Shown here piece by piece: positions 24,730 to 32,157 of a DNA stretch of 47,868 nucleotides (its first letter is position 1; every line of letters starts with the position of its first letter). The stretch spans positions 1 to 47,868 of the forward strand of contig CAJUCX010000006.1 in assembly GCA_910585195.1 (NCBI GenBank). Reading direction: 5' to 3'. A program made the translations under genes and the position numbers. The notes under the pieces were generated by a model. That model did not search any database, was not told the origin of the DNA, and saw nothing but the letters and a program-made list of their open reading frames with translations. The stretch is from an uncultured Christensenellaceae bacterium. GTDB taxonomy: Bacteria > Bacillota > Clostridia > Christensenellales > CAG-314.

Positions 24730-25962
24730 ATGGACGAAAAAAAAGAAATGCGTTGTTCGTTTTGCGGCAAAAGTAAGTCGGAAGTTAAGCGCCTTATCGT
24801 AGGGCCTTGCGGAAGTTTCATTTGCAACGAATGTGTTGAGCAATGCGTCGATATTATAGACAGCGAGGCGGAAAGTCAACAGACGGAAGCAATTTCTTTG
24901 CCTACTCCTGCCGAGATAAACAAAAAACTCGACGAATACGTAGTAGGTCAGGAAAATGCAAAAAAGATTTTGTCCGTTGCCGTCTATAACCATTACAAAC
25001 GCATAAATTCTAAATTAAATAACACAAACGACGAAGTCGAGTTGGAAAAGTCAAACATTTTAATGTTGGGACCTACGGGCTCGGGCAAAACGCTTTTGGC
25101 AAAAACACTTGCAAAGTTTTTGAACGTTCCGTTTGCCATTGCCGACGCCACTACGCTTACGGAAGCAGGCTACGTTGGCGAGGACGTAGAAAACGTCTTG
25201 CTTAAACTTATTCAAAATGCAGACTACGATATAGAAAGAGCGGAAAGAGGTATTATTTACATCGACGAAGTAGATAAAATCGCCTCTAAGGGCGAAAATA
25301 TGTCAATTACTCGCGACGTGTCTGGCGAAGGCGTGCAGCAAGCGCTTTTGAAGATTATAGAAGGCACAGTTGCGTCGGTTCCTCCGCAGGGCGGCAGAAA
25401 ACACCCGCAGCAAGAGTGTTTGCAAATAGACACTACAAACATTTTGTTTATTTGCGGCGGCGCGTTTATCGGTCTTGATAAAGTGGTAGAACAGCGTATG
25501 GAAACGTGTTCTTTGGGCTTCGGAGGCAAAGTCAAAGGCAAAGACGAAGTCGACGCGGCAGAACTTGTGGAAAAAATTCAACCGCAGGATTTGATAAAAT
25601 ACGGTCTTATACCGGAGTTTGTCGGTCGTGTGCCGATTGTCGTAGGGTTGAAACCGCTTGACGAAGACGCGCTTGTCAAAATTTTGGTAGAGCCTAAAAA
25701 TTCGCTTGTAAAACAGTATCAAAAATTGCTCAAAATGGATAATATCGATTTAGAGTTTGAAAACGACGCGTTGGTTGCGGTTGCCAAAAAAACTTTGGAG
25801 CGCAAAACGGGCGCAAGGGGTCTGAGGTCTATTTTGGAAAGCGTAATGCTTGACTTTATGTACGATGCGCCAAGCGATACAAGCATAAAGAAAATAGTAA
25901 TCGACAAAGATTGCATAGACAGCGACAGAAAACCTAAAATAATAAGAGACAAAACAGCATAA
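24730..25962 (+). CDS. clpX: Clp protease ATP-binding subunit ClpX
   Basis: 410 residues. The zinc-binding domain has C9, C12, C32 and C35; the AAA+ core has Walker A GPTGSGKT (114-121) and Walker B IIYIDE (D179, E180); LGF (262-264) corresponds to the ClpP-binding IGF loop. It unfolds tagged substrates and feeds ClpP. A terminator follows immediately. Confidence 0.97.
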   Translation: MDEKKEMRCSFCGKSKSEVKRLIVGPCGSFICNECVEQCVDIIDSEAESQQTEAISLPTPAEINKKLDEYVVGQENAKKILSVAVYNHYKRINSKLNNTNDEVELEKSNILMLGPTGSGKTLLAKTLAKFLNVPFAIADATTLTEAGYVGEDVENVLLKLIQNADYDIERAERGIIYIDEVDKIASKGENMSITRDVSGEGVQQALLKIIEGTVASVPPQGGRKHPQQECLQIDTTNILFICGGAFIGLDKVVEQRMETCSLGFGGKVKGKDEVDAAELVEKIQPQDLIKYGLIPEFVGRVPIVVGLKPLDEDALVKILVEPKNSLVKQYQKLLKMDNIDLEFENDALVAVAKKTLERKTGARGLRSILESVMLDFMYDAPSDTSIKKIVIDKDCIDSDRKPKIIRDKTA

Positions 25963-25966
25963 CAAA

Positions 25967-26003
25967 ATCCGCCCAACGTTTTGACAGTTCGGGCGGTTTT
26001 TTT
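25967..26003 (+). terminator. Terminator after clpX
   Basis: CCGCCC (25969-25974) pairs with GGGCGG (25991-25996), extended by AAC/GTT with one unpaired C, and is followed by seven T. Confidence 0.9.
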
Positions 26004-26050
26004 CAACTTATTGTTATATTTATAATTTTTATTTTGCGGTCTGAAAATTC

Positions 26051-26073
26051 GTTATCGTTATATAAACGGTAAC
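26051..26073. promoter_or_regulatory. Operator-like palindrome upstream of lon
   Basis: GTTATCGTT (26051-26059), spacer ATATA, AACGGTAAC (26065-26073): nine-base arms with one mismatch. It lies 32 bp upstream of a TATAAT (26106-26111) that is the likely lon -10 (preceded by TGTG but with a poor -35). It does not match CtsR, HrcA/CIRCE or LexA sites. Confidence 0.5.
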
Positions 26074-26169
26074 TATCTTTAAGGTTATGTTTTGCTAAAA
26101 TTGTGTATAATTTATTTAGTTTGCGTTGTTGCATATTTTCTGTTACAATAAGGCATAGAGGTGAAGATT

Positions 26170-28482
26170 TTGGAAAACTCGACAGAAACAAGGCTTTTGC
26201 CGATGATAGCGTTAAGGGGCGTAGTAATGTTTCCCGGCGTTACCGAAACCATAGATATAGGAAGGGGCGCGTCGCTTGCCGCGTTGGATTTTGCTACGGA
26301 AAACCGTATGGATTTGTTTGTGTCCGCACAAAAAGATTCCGGTGTTGCAATTCCGCTTAAAGAAGATATTTACACGGTAGGCACGATAGTAAAAGTAAAG
26401 CAAATGTTAAAATTGCCAAACAATCTTGCGCGCGTGGTAGTGCAGGGTTTGGCTACGGCAAAAATAAAAAAATATTGCAGCAATACAAAGTTTTTTCAGG
26501 TGGAAACAGAAGAACTGCCTTACACAAAAACCGACACCATAGAGTCGGAAGTTTTGGCGCGTAAAGTTATGGAACTTACAAAGCAATATCTTTCTATTTC
26601 TGGCAGAAGCGTTTCCGACCGTCTGCCTGAGCTGGGCGACGACGTAAACGTGTTTCTCAACCGTTTGGCAATGCAAATTATTTACAGGGAAGGTCAAAAA
26701 CAGCAACTGCTTGAAGAAACCGATACGGAAAAGCGTTTGCTGGACTTTTGTTCTGTTTTGACGCACGAAACCGAACTTTCCAAAATAGACAAAAAAATAG
26801 CAAAAAAAGTAAAGGCTCAAATAGACAAGGGACAAAAAGAATACTATCTGCGCGAGCAAATGAAAGCGATAAGCGACGAACTCGGCGACGGCGTGGACGA
26901 AATAAATGCTTATAAAGAAAAGATAAAGTCGGCAAATATGCCGGAAGAAGTTGAAAAAAAGGCAGAGACGGAACTTAAACGCCTTATGAAAATGGGCGCT
27001 TCCACACCCGACGCAAACGTATCGAGAACTTATATAGACTGGCTTTGCGATTTGAAGTGGTCTGTAGTAACAGCCGACAACAAAGATATGAAGCGCGCCA
27101 GAGAAATTTTGGACGCCGACCATTACGGAATGGAAAAAATAAAACAAAGAATTTTGGAGTATCTGGCGGTAATGAATCTGTCGGAGCAAAACAAAGCCCC
27201 GATACTTTGTTTCGTCGGACCTCCCGGGGTAGGTAAAACGTCGATAGTAAAATCCATTGCCAAAGCGCTTGACCGAAAATACGTTCGTATGAGTTTGGGC
27301 GGACTTAAAGACGAGGCGGAACTTCGCGGACACCGCCGCACTTACATCGGCGCAATACCCGGCAAAATCGTATATTTGCTTAAACAGGCGCAGTGTATGA
27401 ACCCCGTATTTTTGTTTGACGAAATCGACAAGATGGCAAGTGATTTCAGGGGAGACCCGACAAGCGCTATGCTCGAAGTTTTAGACCCGGAGCAAAACAA
27501 CAGTTTTGTAGACCATTATATGGAAGTGCCGGTGGACTTGTCAAAGGTGTTGTTTGTCGCAACCGCAAACACTATGGAAGATATTCCTACGCCGCTTCTC
27601 GACAGAATGGAAGTTATAGAACTGTCGGGATATACCGAGCAGGAAAAACTGCAAATAGCCAAAAAGTTTTTGGTTCCTAAACAAAAAGAACTGCACGGGC
27701 TTAAAGGCAACGCATTGACCATAACCGACGACGCGTTAAAGGAAATTATCGCGCATTACACAAGAGAGTCTGGCGTGAGAAATTTAGAGCGTGAAATTGC
27801 CTCGGTATGCAGAAAAAGCGCGTTGGAAATTTTGGAAAACGAAACGCCTTCCGTCAAAGTAAAAGGCAAAGATATAGAAACTTATTTGGGTATTTTTAAG
27901 TACAGAGACGATTTAATATCCAAAAAAGATGAAGTCGGCTCTGCAACGGGGCTCGCGTGGACGCCTGTCGGAGGGACGACGCTTACAATCGACGTGGCGT
28001 TGTTTAAGGGAAAAGGAGAAATACTGTTGACGGGGCAACTCGGCGACGTAATGAAAGAATCCGCAAGGACGGCAATAAGCCTTGTGCGTTCTCTTGCACC
28101 TAAATACGGCATAAAGGAAGACGTGTTTGACAAAACCGACATTCATATACACGTACCGGAAGGGGCAATACCTAAAGACGGACCGAGCGCGGGTATAACA
28201 ATGGCAACTGCAATTTTGTCGGCATTTACAAACAAGCCTGTTTCCAAAAAAGTTGCAATGACGGGTGAAATTACTTTGCGCGGCAACGTATTGCCTATCG
28301 GAGGGCTTAAAGAAAAAACACTTGCCGCTTACCGTATGGGCATAAGAAAAATTATCATTCCTAAGGAAAACGAAAAAGACACGCAGGAAATCCCTAAGGA
28401 AGTAAGAGACAAGTTGGATATCGTCTTGGCAGACAAAATTTCCACAGTGTTTAACAATGCTTTGGTAAACGCCGACGCATAA
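26170..28482 (+). CDS. lon: ATP-dependent protease Lon (LonA)
   Basis: About 770 residues: Lon N-terminal substrate domain, AAA+ module with Walker A GPPGVGKT (about 350-357), and serine-lysine protease domain with S673 (DGPSAGI) and K716 (GGLKEK). It degrades misfolded and regulatory proteins. The start is a choice: GAGGTG (26158-26163) is an ideal SD for TTG 26170. The in-frame GTG at 26161 lies inside that SD and would add only three residues. Confidence 0.94.
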   Translation: MENSTETRLLPMIALRGVVMFPGVTETIDIGRGASLAALDFATENRMDLFVSAQKDSGVAIPLKEDIYTVGTIVKVKQMLKLPNNLARVVVQGLATAKIKKYCSNTKFFQVETEELPYTKTDTIESEVLARKVMELTKQYLSISGRSVSDRLPELGDDVNVFLNRLAMQIIYREGQKQQLLEETDTEKRLLDFCSVLTHETELSKIDKKIAKKVKAQIDKGQKEYYLREQMKAISDELGDGVDEINAYKEKIKSANMPEEVEKKAETELKRLMKMGASTPDANVSRTYIDWLCDLKWSVVTADNKDMKRAREILDADHYGMEKIKQRILEYLAVMNLSEQNKAPILCFVGPPGVGKTSIVKSIAKALDRKYVRMSLGGLKDEAELRGHRRTYIGAIPGKIVYLLKQAQCMNPVFLFDEIDKMASDFRGDPTSAMLEVLDPEQNNSFVDHYMEVPVDLSKVLFVATANTMEDIPTPLLDRMEVIELSGYTEQEKLQIAKKFLVPKQKELHGLKGNALTITDDALKEIIAHYTRESGVRNLEREIASVCRKSALEILENETPSVKVKGKDIETYLGIFKYRDDLISKKDEVGSATGLAWTPVGGTTLTIDVALFKGKGEILLTGQLGDVMKESARTAISLVRSLAPKYGIKEDVFDKTDIHIHVPEGAIPKDGPSAGITMATAILSAFTNKPVSKKVAMTGEITLRGNVLPIGGLKEKTLAAYRMGIRKIIIPKENEKDTQEIPKEVRDKLDIVLADKISTVFNNALVNADA

Positions 28483-28606
28483 ATTATTTCAAGCATAAGC
28501 AATCTTGACTGCAAGAGGCTTTGTTTATGAAGGCTCCTCAACATAAGTTGTAGAAGTATCGGGAACGTTTAAGAAAAAATTCCGTTAGACGGAAAAGGTT
28601 ACACAT

Positions 28607-29215
28607 ATGATTATTAAAAAAACGAGTTTCATCACGTCGGCAGGCAGCGGCAAAGACAGAATCGTGTCAGACCTTCCGCAAATCGCGGTAGTTGGCAAAT
28701 CCAACGTAGGCAAAAGCAGTTTTATAAATTATCTCGCCAACGACTCGAAACTTGCAAGAACCTCAAAGCAGCCGGGGCGCACCAGACTTATAAACTATTT
28801 TTTATTCAACGAAGATTTTATTTTGACTGATTTGCCGGGCTACGGCTTTGCAAAGGTGTCGCGCGACGAAAAGAAAAAATGGGCGTCTTTGATAGAAGAT
28901 TATCTCAACGAAGAACCAAACTTAAAACTCGTTTGTTTTTTGGTTGACATACGGCACGAGCCAACAGACGACGACAAAACGATGTACAACTATTTGTTTC
29001 AATGCGGCATACCGTTTTTAATAATCGCCACCAAAAGCGATAAGATTGCCAAAAGCAAAGTAAAAAACCAACTGAGGCATTTGGCGTCTGTGTTTAAGGT
29101 AGGGGTAGACAACGTTATGTCGGTTTCTTCTACGGAAAAAAGGGGCAAAGAAGAAATTTTGCAAAAGTTTGAACAAATCTTAACTGCAACGGCATATACT
29201 GACGAAGAACCGTAA
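28607..29215 (+). CDS. engB: Ribosome biogenesis GTPase EngB/YsxC
   Basis: 202 residues. G1 GKSNVGKS (30-37), G3 DLPG (75-78) and G4 TKSD define a TRAFAC GTPase, and QPGRTRLINYF is the EngB switch region. It acts in late 50S assembly. The lon-engB order is classical. A small hairpin TTCCGT/ACGGAA (28580-28594) abuts the AAAAGG SD. Confidence 0.95.
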   Translation: MIIKKTSFITSAGSGKDRIVSDLPQIAVVGKSNVGKSSFINYLANDSKLARTSKQPGRTRLINYFLFNEDFILTDLPGYGFAKVSRDEKKKWASLIEDYLNEEPNLKLVCFLVDIRHEPTDDDKTMYNYLFQCGIPFLIIATKSDKIAKSKVKNQLRHLASVFKVGVDNVMSVSSTEKRGKEEILQKFEQILTATAYTDEEP

Positions 29216-29253
29216 AATATCTTTACGATGTTTTTATTAAAAACGTACGAGAA

Positions 29254-29521
29254 AATTTGATTTTTAATTATGTCATTTGCGACATAAAGACTAAAAGACT
29301 GTAAAACAAGTTTACAGTCTTTTTTATGCACATAATAAAAGTAATTTGGTTTTTAATTATGTCGTTTGCGACAAGATGCTAAAAAGCCTGCAAAAGTATT
29401 TACAGTCTTTTTTTATGCACAAAACAAAACTAAATTTGATTTTTAATTATGTCGTTTGCGACAAAATATTAAAAAGCCTGTAAAACGAGTTTACAGTCTT
29501 TTTTTATGCACAAATTGCACT
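29254..29521. repeat. Three tandem ~90-bp units, each a tiny ORF plus terminator-like hairpin
   Basis: Units begin at 29254, 29343 and 29433 with AATTTGRTTTTTAATT, a period of 89-90 bp. Each contains ATGTCRTTTGCGACA, in which units 2 and 3 have the inverted repeat TGTCG-TTTG-CGACA, then a stem of CTGTAAA/TTTACAG type, six to seven T, and ATGCAC. In frame, the ATGs (29270, 29359, 29449) encode MSFAT, MSFATRC and MSFATKY before a stop. None has an SD. The gene downstream begins ATTATGTCGTTT and encodes MSF. Each unit ends in a plausible terminator, so together they insulate engB from 29564. Confidence 0.85.
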
Positions 29522-29542
29522 TTACGGACATACAAATAAACT
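29515..29542 (+). promoter_or_regulatory. Possible promoter of the 29564 gene
   Basis: TTGCAC (29515-29520), 16 bp, TAAACT (29537-29542). The overlapping CATACAAATA (29529-29538) with an AC 17 bp upstream also loosely resembles a sporulation sigma-E/K type -10. Both readings are tentative. Confidence 0.35.
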
Positions 29543-29563
29543 GTAAACATTTGGAGGTGAATT

Positions 29564-30184
29564 ATGTCGTTTTCAAATATAGAAAATTGTTCAAATACTT
29601 GCGACAAGGTATGCATTCAAGCAAAAAAGGTGTTTGATGCTTGCCTTAAACAAATGACGCAGGAAGGCGTTACGCTAAACCTTACGGACATCAGCCCTGC
29701 AAACCCTGTCTCGCCGTTGACTTTCGTTTCCGGCAAAAGTCTCACAAGCGTAGGCGTAGTAAGCAATCTCGTTGTAGACAGATTGCCTGACAGACAGCAG
29801 TACGGCAGAGTGCAGTGCGACGTAACCATACCGGTTGAAGTTACTTTTTACGATGCCAACAACGTAGAGGGCACCGGCAGGGGAACTATGACCGTTCACG
29901 AAGACGTCGTTATGTCATTGCCTGACCCGTCTATCGTGCCGTATGAGGTAGAAGCGGTTGTAAGCACCGTATGTCCTGACGGCTTTTATTTGGGTACCGG
30001 TACCGGAGAAGATACTTTCCAGTTTTCCGTCGTAGCGTGCATTTCTATAATACTTAAAATCGTTATGAAAGTCGATTTGCTTATTCCTACTTACGGCTAT
30101 GCGGTCATTCCGCCTTGCCAAGAATTTACTCAGGAAGTGTGCGAGGGGTTTTTCGAACTTCCTTTATTCCCGGGCAACGGCTGA
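29564..30184 (+). CDS. Unrecognised Cys-containing protein (MSFSNIENCSNTCDKVC...)
   Basis: 206 residues, with a strong SD (TTTGGAGGTG). The N-terminus is cysteine-rich (CSNTCDKVCIQAKKVFDAC), and the rest is predicted beta-rich with further cysteines near CPDG, ACIS and PPCQEFTQEVC. There is no signal peptide or membrane span, although IPTYGYAVIPP is hydrophobic. I have an impression of similar uncharacterised clostridial proteins, possibly spore-associated and related to SPOCS/DUF3794, but cannot confirm it. It stands alone after three terminator-like repeats and has no obvious terminator of its own. Confidence 0.7.
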   Translation: MSFSNIENCSNTCDKVCIQAKKVFDACLKQMTQEGVTLNLTDISPANPVSPLTFVSGKSLTSVGVVSNLVVDRLPDRQQYGRVQCDVTIPVEVTFYDANNVEGTGRGTMTVHEDVVMSLPDPSIVPYEVEAVVSTVCPDGFYLGTGTGEDTFQFSVVACISIILKIVMKVDLLIPTYGYAVIPPCQEFTQEVCEGFFELPLFPGNG

Positions 30185-30280
30185 TTAACTGAGTTTTTGT
30201 GCGGTCAAAATGCTTTCGAAGTAAAGGCTGACTGTTATTTTGTGTCTTTATTTCAAGTTGCGACTTAAAAACCGTAAGTG

Positions 30281-30309
30281 TTGACGGTGTTATGCTTTCG
30301 TGATATTTT
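30281..30309 (+). promoter_or_regulatory. Predicted promoter of the zinc-ribbon gene
   Basis: TTGACG (30281-30286), 17 bp, TATTTT (30304-30309). A bulged hairpin (AATATTGCT with AGCAAATATT, about 30317-30338) lies in the leader. Confidence 0.5.
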
Positions 30310-30397
30310 TATATTAAATATTGCTAAAAGCAAATATTCTTTATTAACAATTTTTTGCGCATTTTCATACGATAGCGTGTATGGAGAAAGCGCATAA

Positions 30398-30622
30398 ATG
30401 AAGTATAAAAAATGTAGCAGATGTCAACTCAACTATATTACCGAAGACCAAGAGTTTTGCGGTATTTGCCTCAGAGAGATGCGAGGCGAAAAAGACGAAT
30501 TCGACGATATCTCATACGATATTTGCCCGTATTGCGAAAAAAACGTTTTGCAAAACGGTGAAGATATGTGTAAGTCGTGTCGGATAAAACGAATGAAAAA
30601 ACAAAACTCCGATGAAATTTAA
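30398..30622 (+). CDS. Small double zinc-ribbon protein
   Basis: 74 residues with four CxxC pairs: CSRC (7-10), CGIC, CPYC and CKSC, spaced as two four-cysteine zinc sites separated by an acidic linker. The C-terminus is basic (KRMKKQ). It could bind nucleic acid or a protein partner; no function is claimed. GGAGAAAG gives a good SD. The metallophosphoesterase follows 57 nt later and may share its transcript. Confidence 0.75.
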   Translation: MKYKKCSRCQLNYITEDQEFCGICLREMRGEKDEFDDISYDICPYCEKNVLQNGEDMCKSCRIKRMKKQNSDEI

Positions 30623-30635
30623 TAATAAAAGACGG

Positions 30636-30677
30636 TAAATACCTTATCAAAATTGCAAAATTGTGGTAAGGTATTTA
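30636..30677 (+). promoter_or_regulatory. 14-bp hairpin that buries the metallophosphoesterase ribosome-binding site
   Basis: TAAATACCTTATCA (30636-30649) pairs with TGGTAAGGTATTTA (30664-30677) over a 14-nt loop: 13 Watson-Crick pairs and one G-T. The AAGG SD lies in the 3' arm and the ATG (30680) starts two bases later. No T-run follows, so a terminator role is unlikely. Confidence 0.6.
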
Positions 30678-30679
30678 TT

Positions 30680-31375
30680 ATGAAAGTATTTGCAATAAGC
30701 GATTTACATTTGTCAACGGCAGACCCGAAACCTATGGATATTTTCGGCGGCGATTGGACGGACTATTGGCAGCGAGTGCAGGACGATTGGCAAAGCAAGG
30801 TTTCGGACGACGACCTTGTGCTTATATCGGGAGATATAAGTTGGGCAATGTACCTTAACGAAGCCTTGCAAGATTTGCGGGCGATTGCACGATTAAATGG
30901 CAAAAAAGTATTGCTGCGCGGCAATCACGACTATTGGTGGAACACAATCGGCAAAGTGCGCGGCGCGCTGCCGAAGGATATGTACGCCGTACAAAATGAT
31001 TGTCTGCGGTTTGAAAATTTTCTCATTTGCGGCTCGCGCGGCTGGACTTGCCCCGATAAGGGCGAACTTGACGAACAAGACAAAAAGATTTATCTGCGCG
31101 AAGCGGAAAGATTAAAACTGTCTTTCGAGCAGATGTCCAAAATGAGAAAGGAAGATGATAAGGTAATTTGTATGATGCACTTTCCGCCGTTCAACGTAAG
31201 ACGCGAAGACAGCGAATATACAAAACTTATTATTCAAAATGAAATCGACTGTGTAGTATACGGCCACCTTCACGGCAAAGATTGCAGGGCGGATTTGCAT
31301 TTTAATAAATTCGGCACGGAGTTTTATCTTACATCGACGGATTTGGTAGGGCATAAACTAACGCAGTTATATTGA
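30680..31375 (+). CDS. Calcineurin-like metallophosphoesterase
   Basis: 231 residues with the full two-metal motif set: DLHLS (D8, H10), GDISW, GNHDYWW, HFPPF and GHLHG. The family hydrolyses phosphomonoesters or phosphodiesters; the substrate is unknown. ATG 30680 has AAGG eight bases upstream; the frame also extends to a TTG at 30653, within the hairpin loop region and without an SD. Its RBS lies in the hairpin at 30636-30677. Confidence 0.87.
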   Translation: MKVFAISDLHLSTADPKPMDIFGGDWTDYWQRVQDDWQSKVSDDDLVLISGDISWAMYLNEALQDLRAIARLNGKKVLLRGNHDYWWNTIGKVRGALPKDMYAVQNDCLRFENFLICGSRGWTCPDKGELDEQDKKIYLREAERLKLSFEQMSKMRKEDDKVICMMHFPPFNVRREDSEYTKLIIQNEIDCVVYGHLHGKDCRADLHFNKFGTEFYLTSTDLVGHKLTQLY

Positions 31376-31384
31376 TATTATTTT

Positions 31385-31546
31385 TTGATTTTTAATTGTA
31401 AACTGCCTATAATTTTTTATATTTAATTACGGTTATATCACCTTATCTATAAATTGCCGTATATATCAAGGCAAAACAAAGTTCCTTAAACAAACGTTAT
31501 ATATAACAAGCATTTTACAGTCTCTTGCACAAAGAGACTTTTTTTG
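31385..31546 (+). ncRNA. Candidate small RNA or leader: promoter and terminator with no ORF between
   Basis: TTGATT (31385-31390), 17 bp and a perfect TATAAT (31408-31413) predict a start near 31420. A strong terminator follows (AGTCTCTT 31519-31526, loop, AAGAGACT 31532-31539, seven T). The ~125-nt product has no ORF; TACGG/CCGTA (31428-31432 with 31457-31461) and CCTT/AAGG pairings are possible. Its start (TTTGATTTTTAATT) and TTTACAGTCT end recall the 29254 repeats. It may be a small RNA, or an attenuated leader for mraZ readthrough. Confidence 0.45.
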
Positions 31547-31660
31547 CGTTCGTTCGGCGGAATATTACAGCGTTAAATATTTCTTTTTCAAACATTTGTT
31601 CGAATTTCTGAAAATAAAATGGTTGCTTTAAGAAAAATTTCCCTAAAAATTTCATAAAAG

Positions 31661-31685
31661 TGGGGCAAAGTGGTTGAAAATGGTT
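31661..31685 (+). promoter_or_regulatory. MraZ-binding repeats
   Basis: Three direct repeats TGGGG, TGGTT and TGGTT start at 31661, 31671 and 31681, exactly 10 bp apart. MraZ binds TGGGN-type boxes spaced by 5 nt upstream of its own operon, and these cover the -35 of the mraZ promoter, so autorepression is expected. Confidence 0.8.
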
Positions 31686-31702
31686 AAAAACTATGTTAAA
31701 AT
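31674..31702 (+). promoter_or_regulatory. mraZ / division-cluster promoter
   Basis: TTGAAA (31674-31679), 17 bp, TAAAAT (31697-31702) with an extended TATGT ahead of it. The predicted start at about 31709 leaves a 19-nt leader with the GGGGAGG SD. Confidence 0.75.
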
Positions 31703-31727
31703 CAATGTACACAAATGGGGAGGAAGC

Positions 31728-32156
31728 ATGTTTTTAGGTACGCACGAATATCAAATAGACGCTAAAAACAGATTAAGAATTCCCGCCAAATTCAGAAGCG
31801 AACTTGGCGAAAAATTCGTTGTTGCCAGAGGCACCAACGGATGCCTTGTTGTGTTCAATCCCGAAAAGGAAAATTTATTTGCAAAATTGCAGAGCGTTCC
31901 TATGAGCGATTTGCAGGCGCAAAAATCAGTGCGTATGATTTTTGCCTCGGCAAGCGAAGTGGAAAACGACGAGCAGGGCAGATTTTTGTTGCCGCAGAAA
32001 TTAAAAGAAATTGCAGGCATACAAAAGAACGTAGTATTAAACGGTATGGGCACTTGGATAGAACTTTGGAGTGAAGACCGTTGGAAAGAATACAACGATT
32101 CTTGCCAAGAAGATTACGACAGCATATTCAGCGGTTTGGTAAAATTCGGAGTGTAA
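31728..32156 (+). CDS. mraZ: Transcriptional regulator MraZ
   Basis: 142 residues with two AbrB-like SpoVT domains, opening with MFLGTHEYQIDAKNRLRIPAKFR; the second repeat carries EQGRFLLPQKL. It represses the division/cell-wall operon by binding the boxes at 31661-31685. ATG 31728 follows GGGGAGGAAGC; a TTG start at 31674 would lie in the promoter and is rejected. rsmH starts 1 nt after its stop. Confidence 0.95.
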   Translation: MFLGTHEYQIDAKNRLRIPAKFRSELGEKFVVARGTNGCLVVFNPEKENLFAKLQSVPMSDLQAQKSVRMIFASASEVENDEQGRFLLPQKLKEIAGIQKNVVLNGMGTWIELWSEDRWKEYNDSCQEDYDSIFSGLVKFGV

Positions 32157-32157
32157 T

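Noticed and set aside
26407..27333. 308-codon open frame on the minus strand inside lon
   Set aside because: Antisense to a conserved gene, rich in Phe/Cys/Tyr/Arg as expected from reverse-reading this codon usage, with no SD and no recognisable domain.
29254..29521. CRISPR array
   Set aside because: Only three copies, unit and spacing unlike CRISPR, no unique spacers, and no cas genes; each unit is itself structured.
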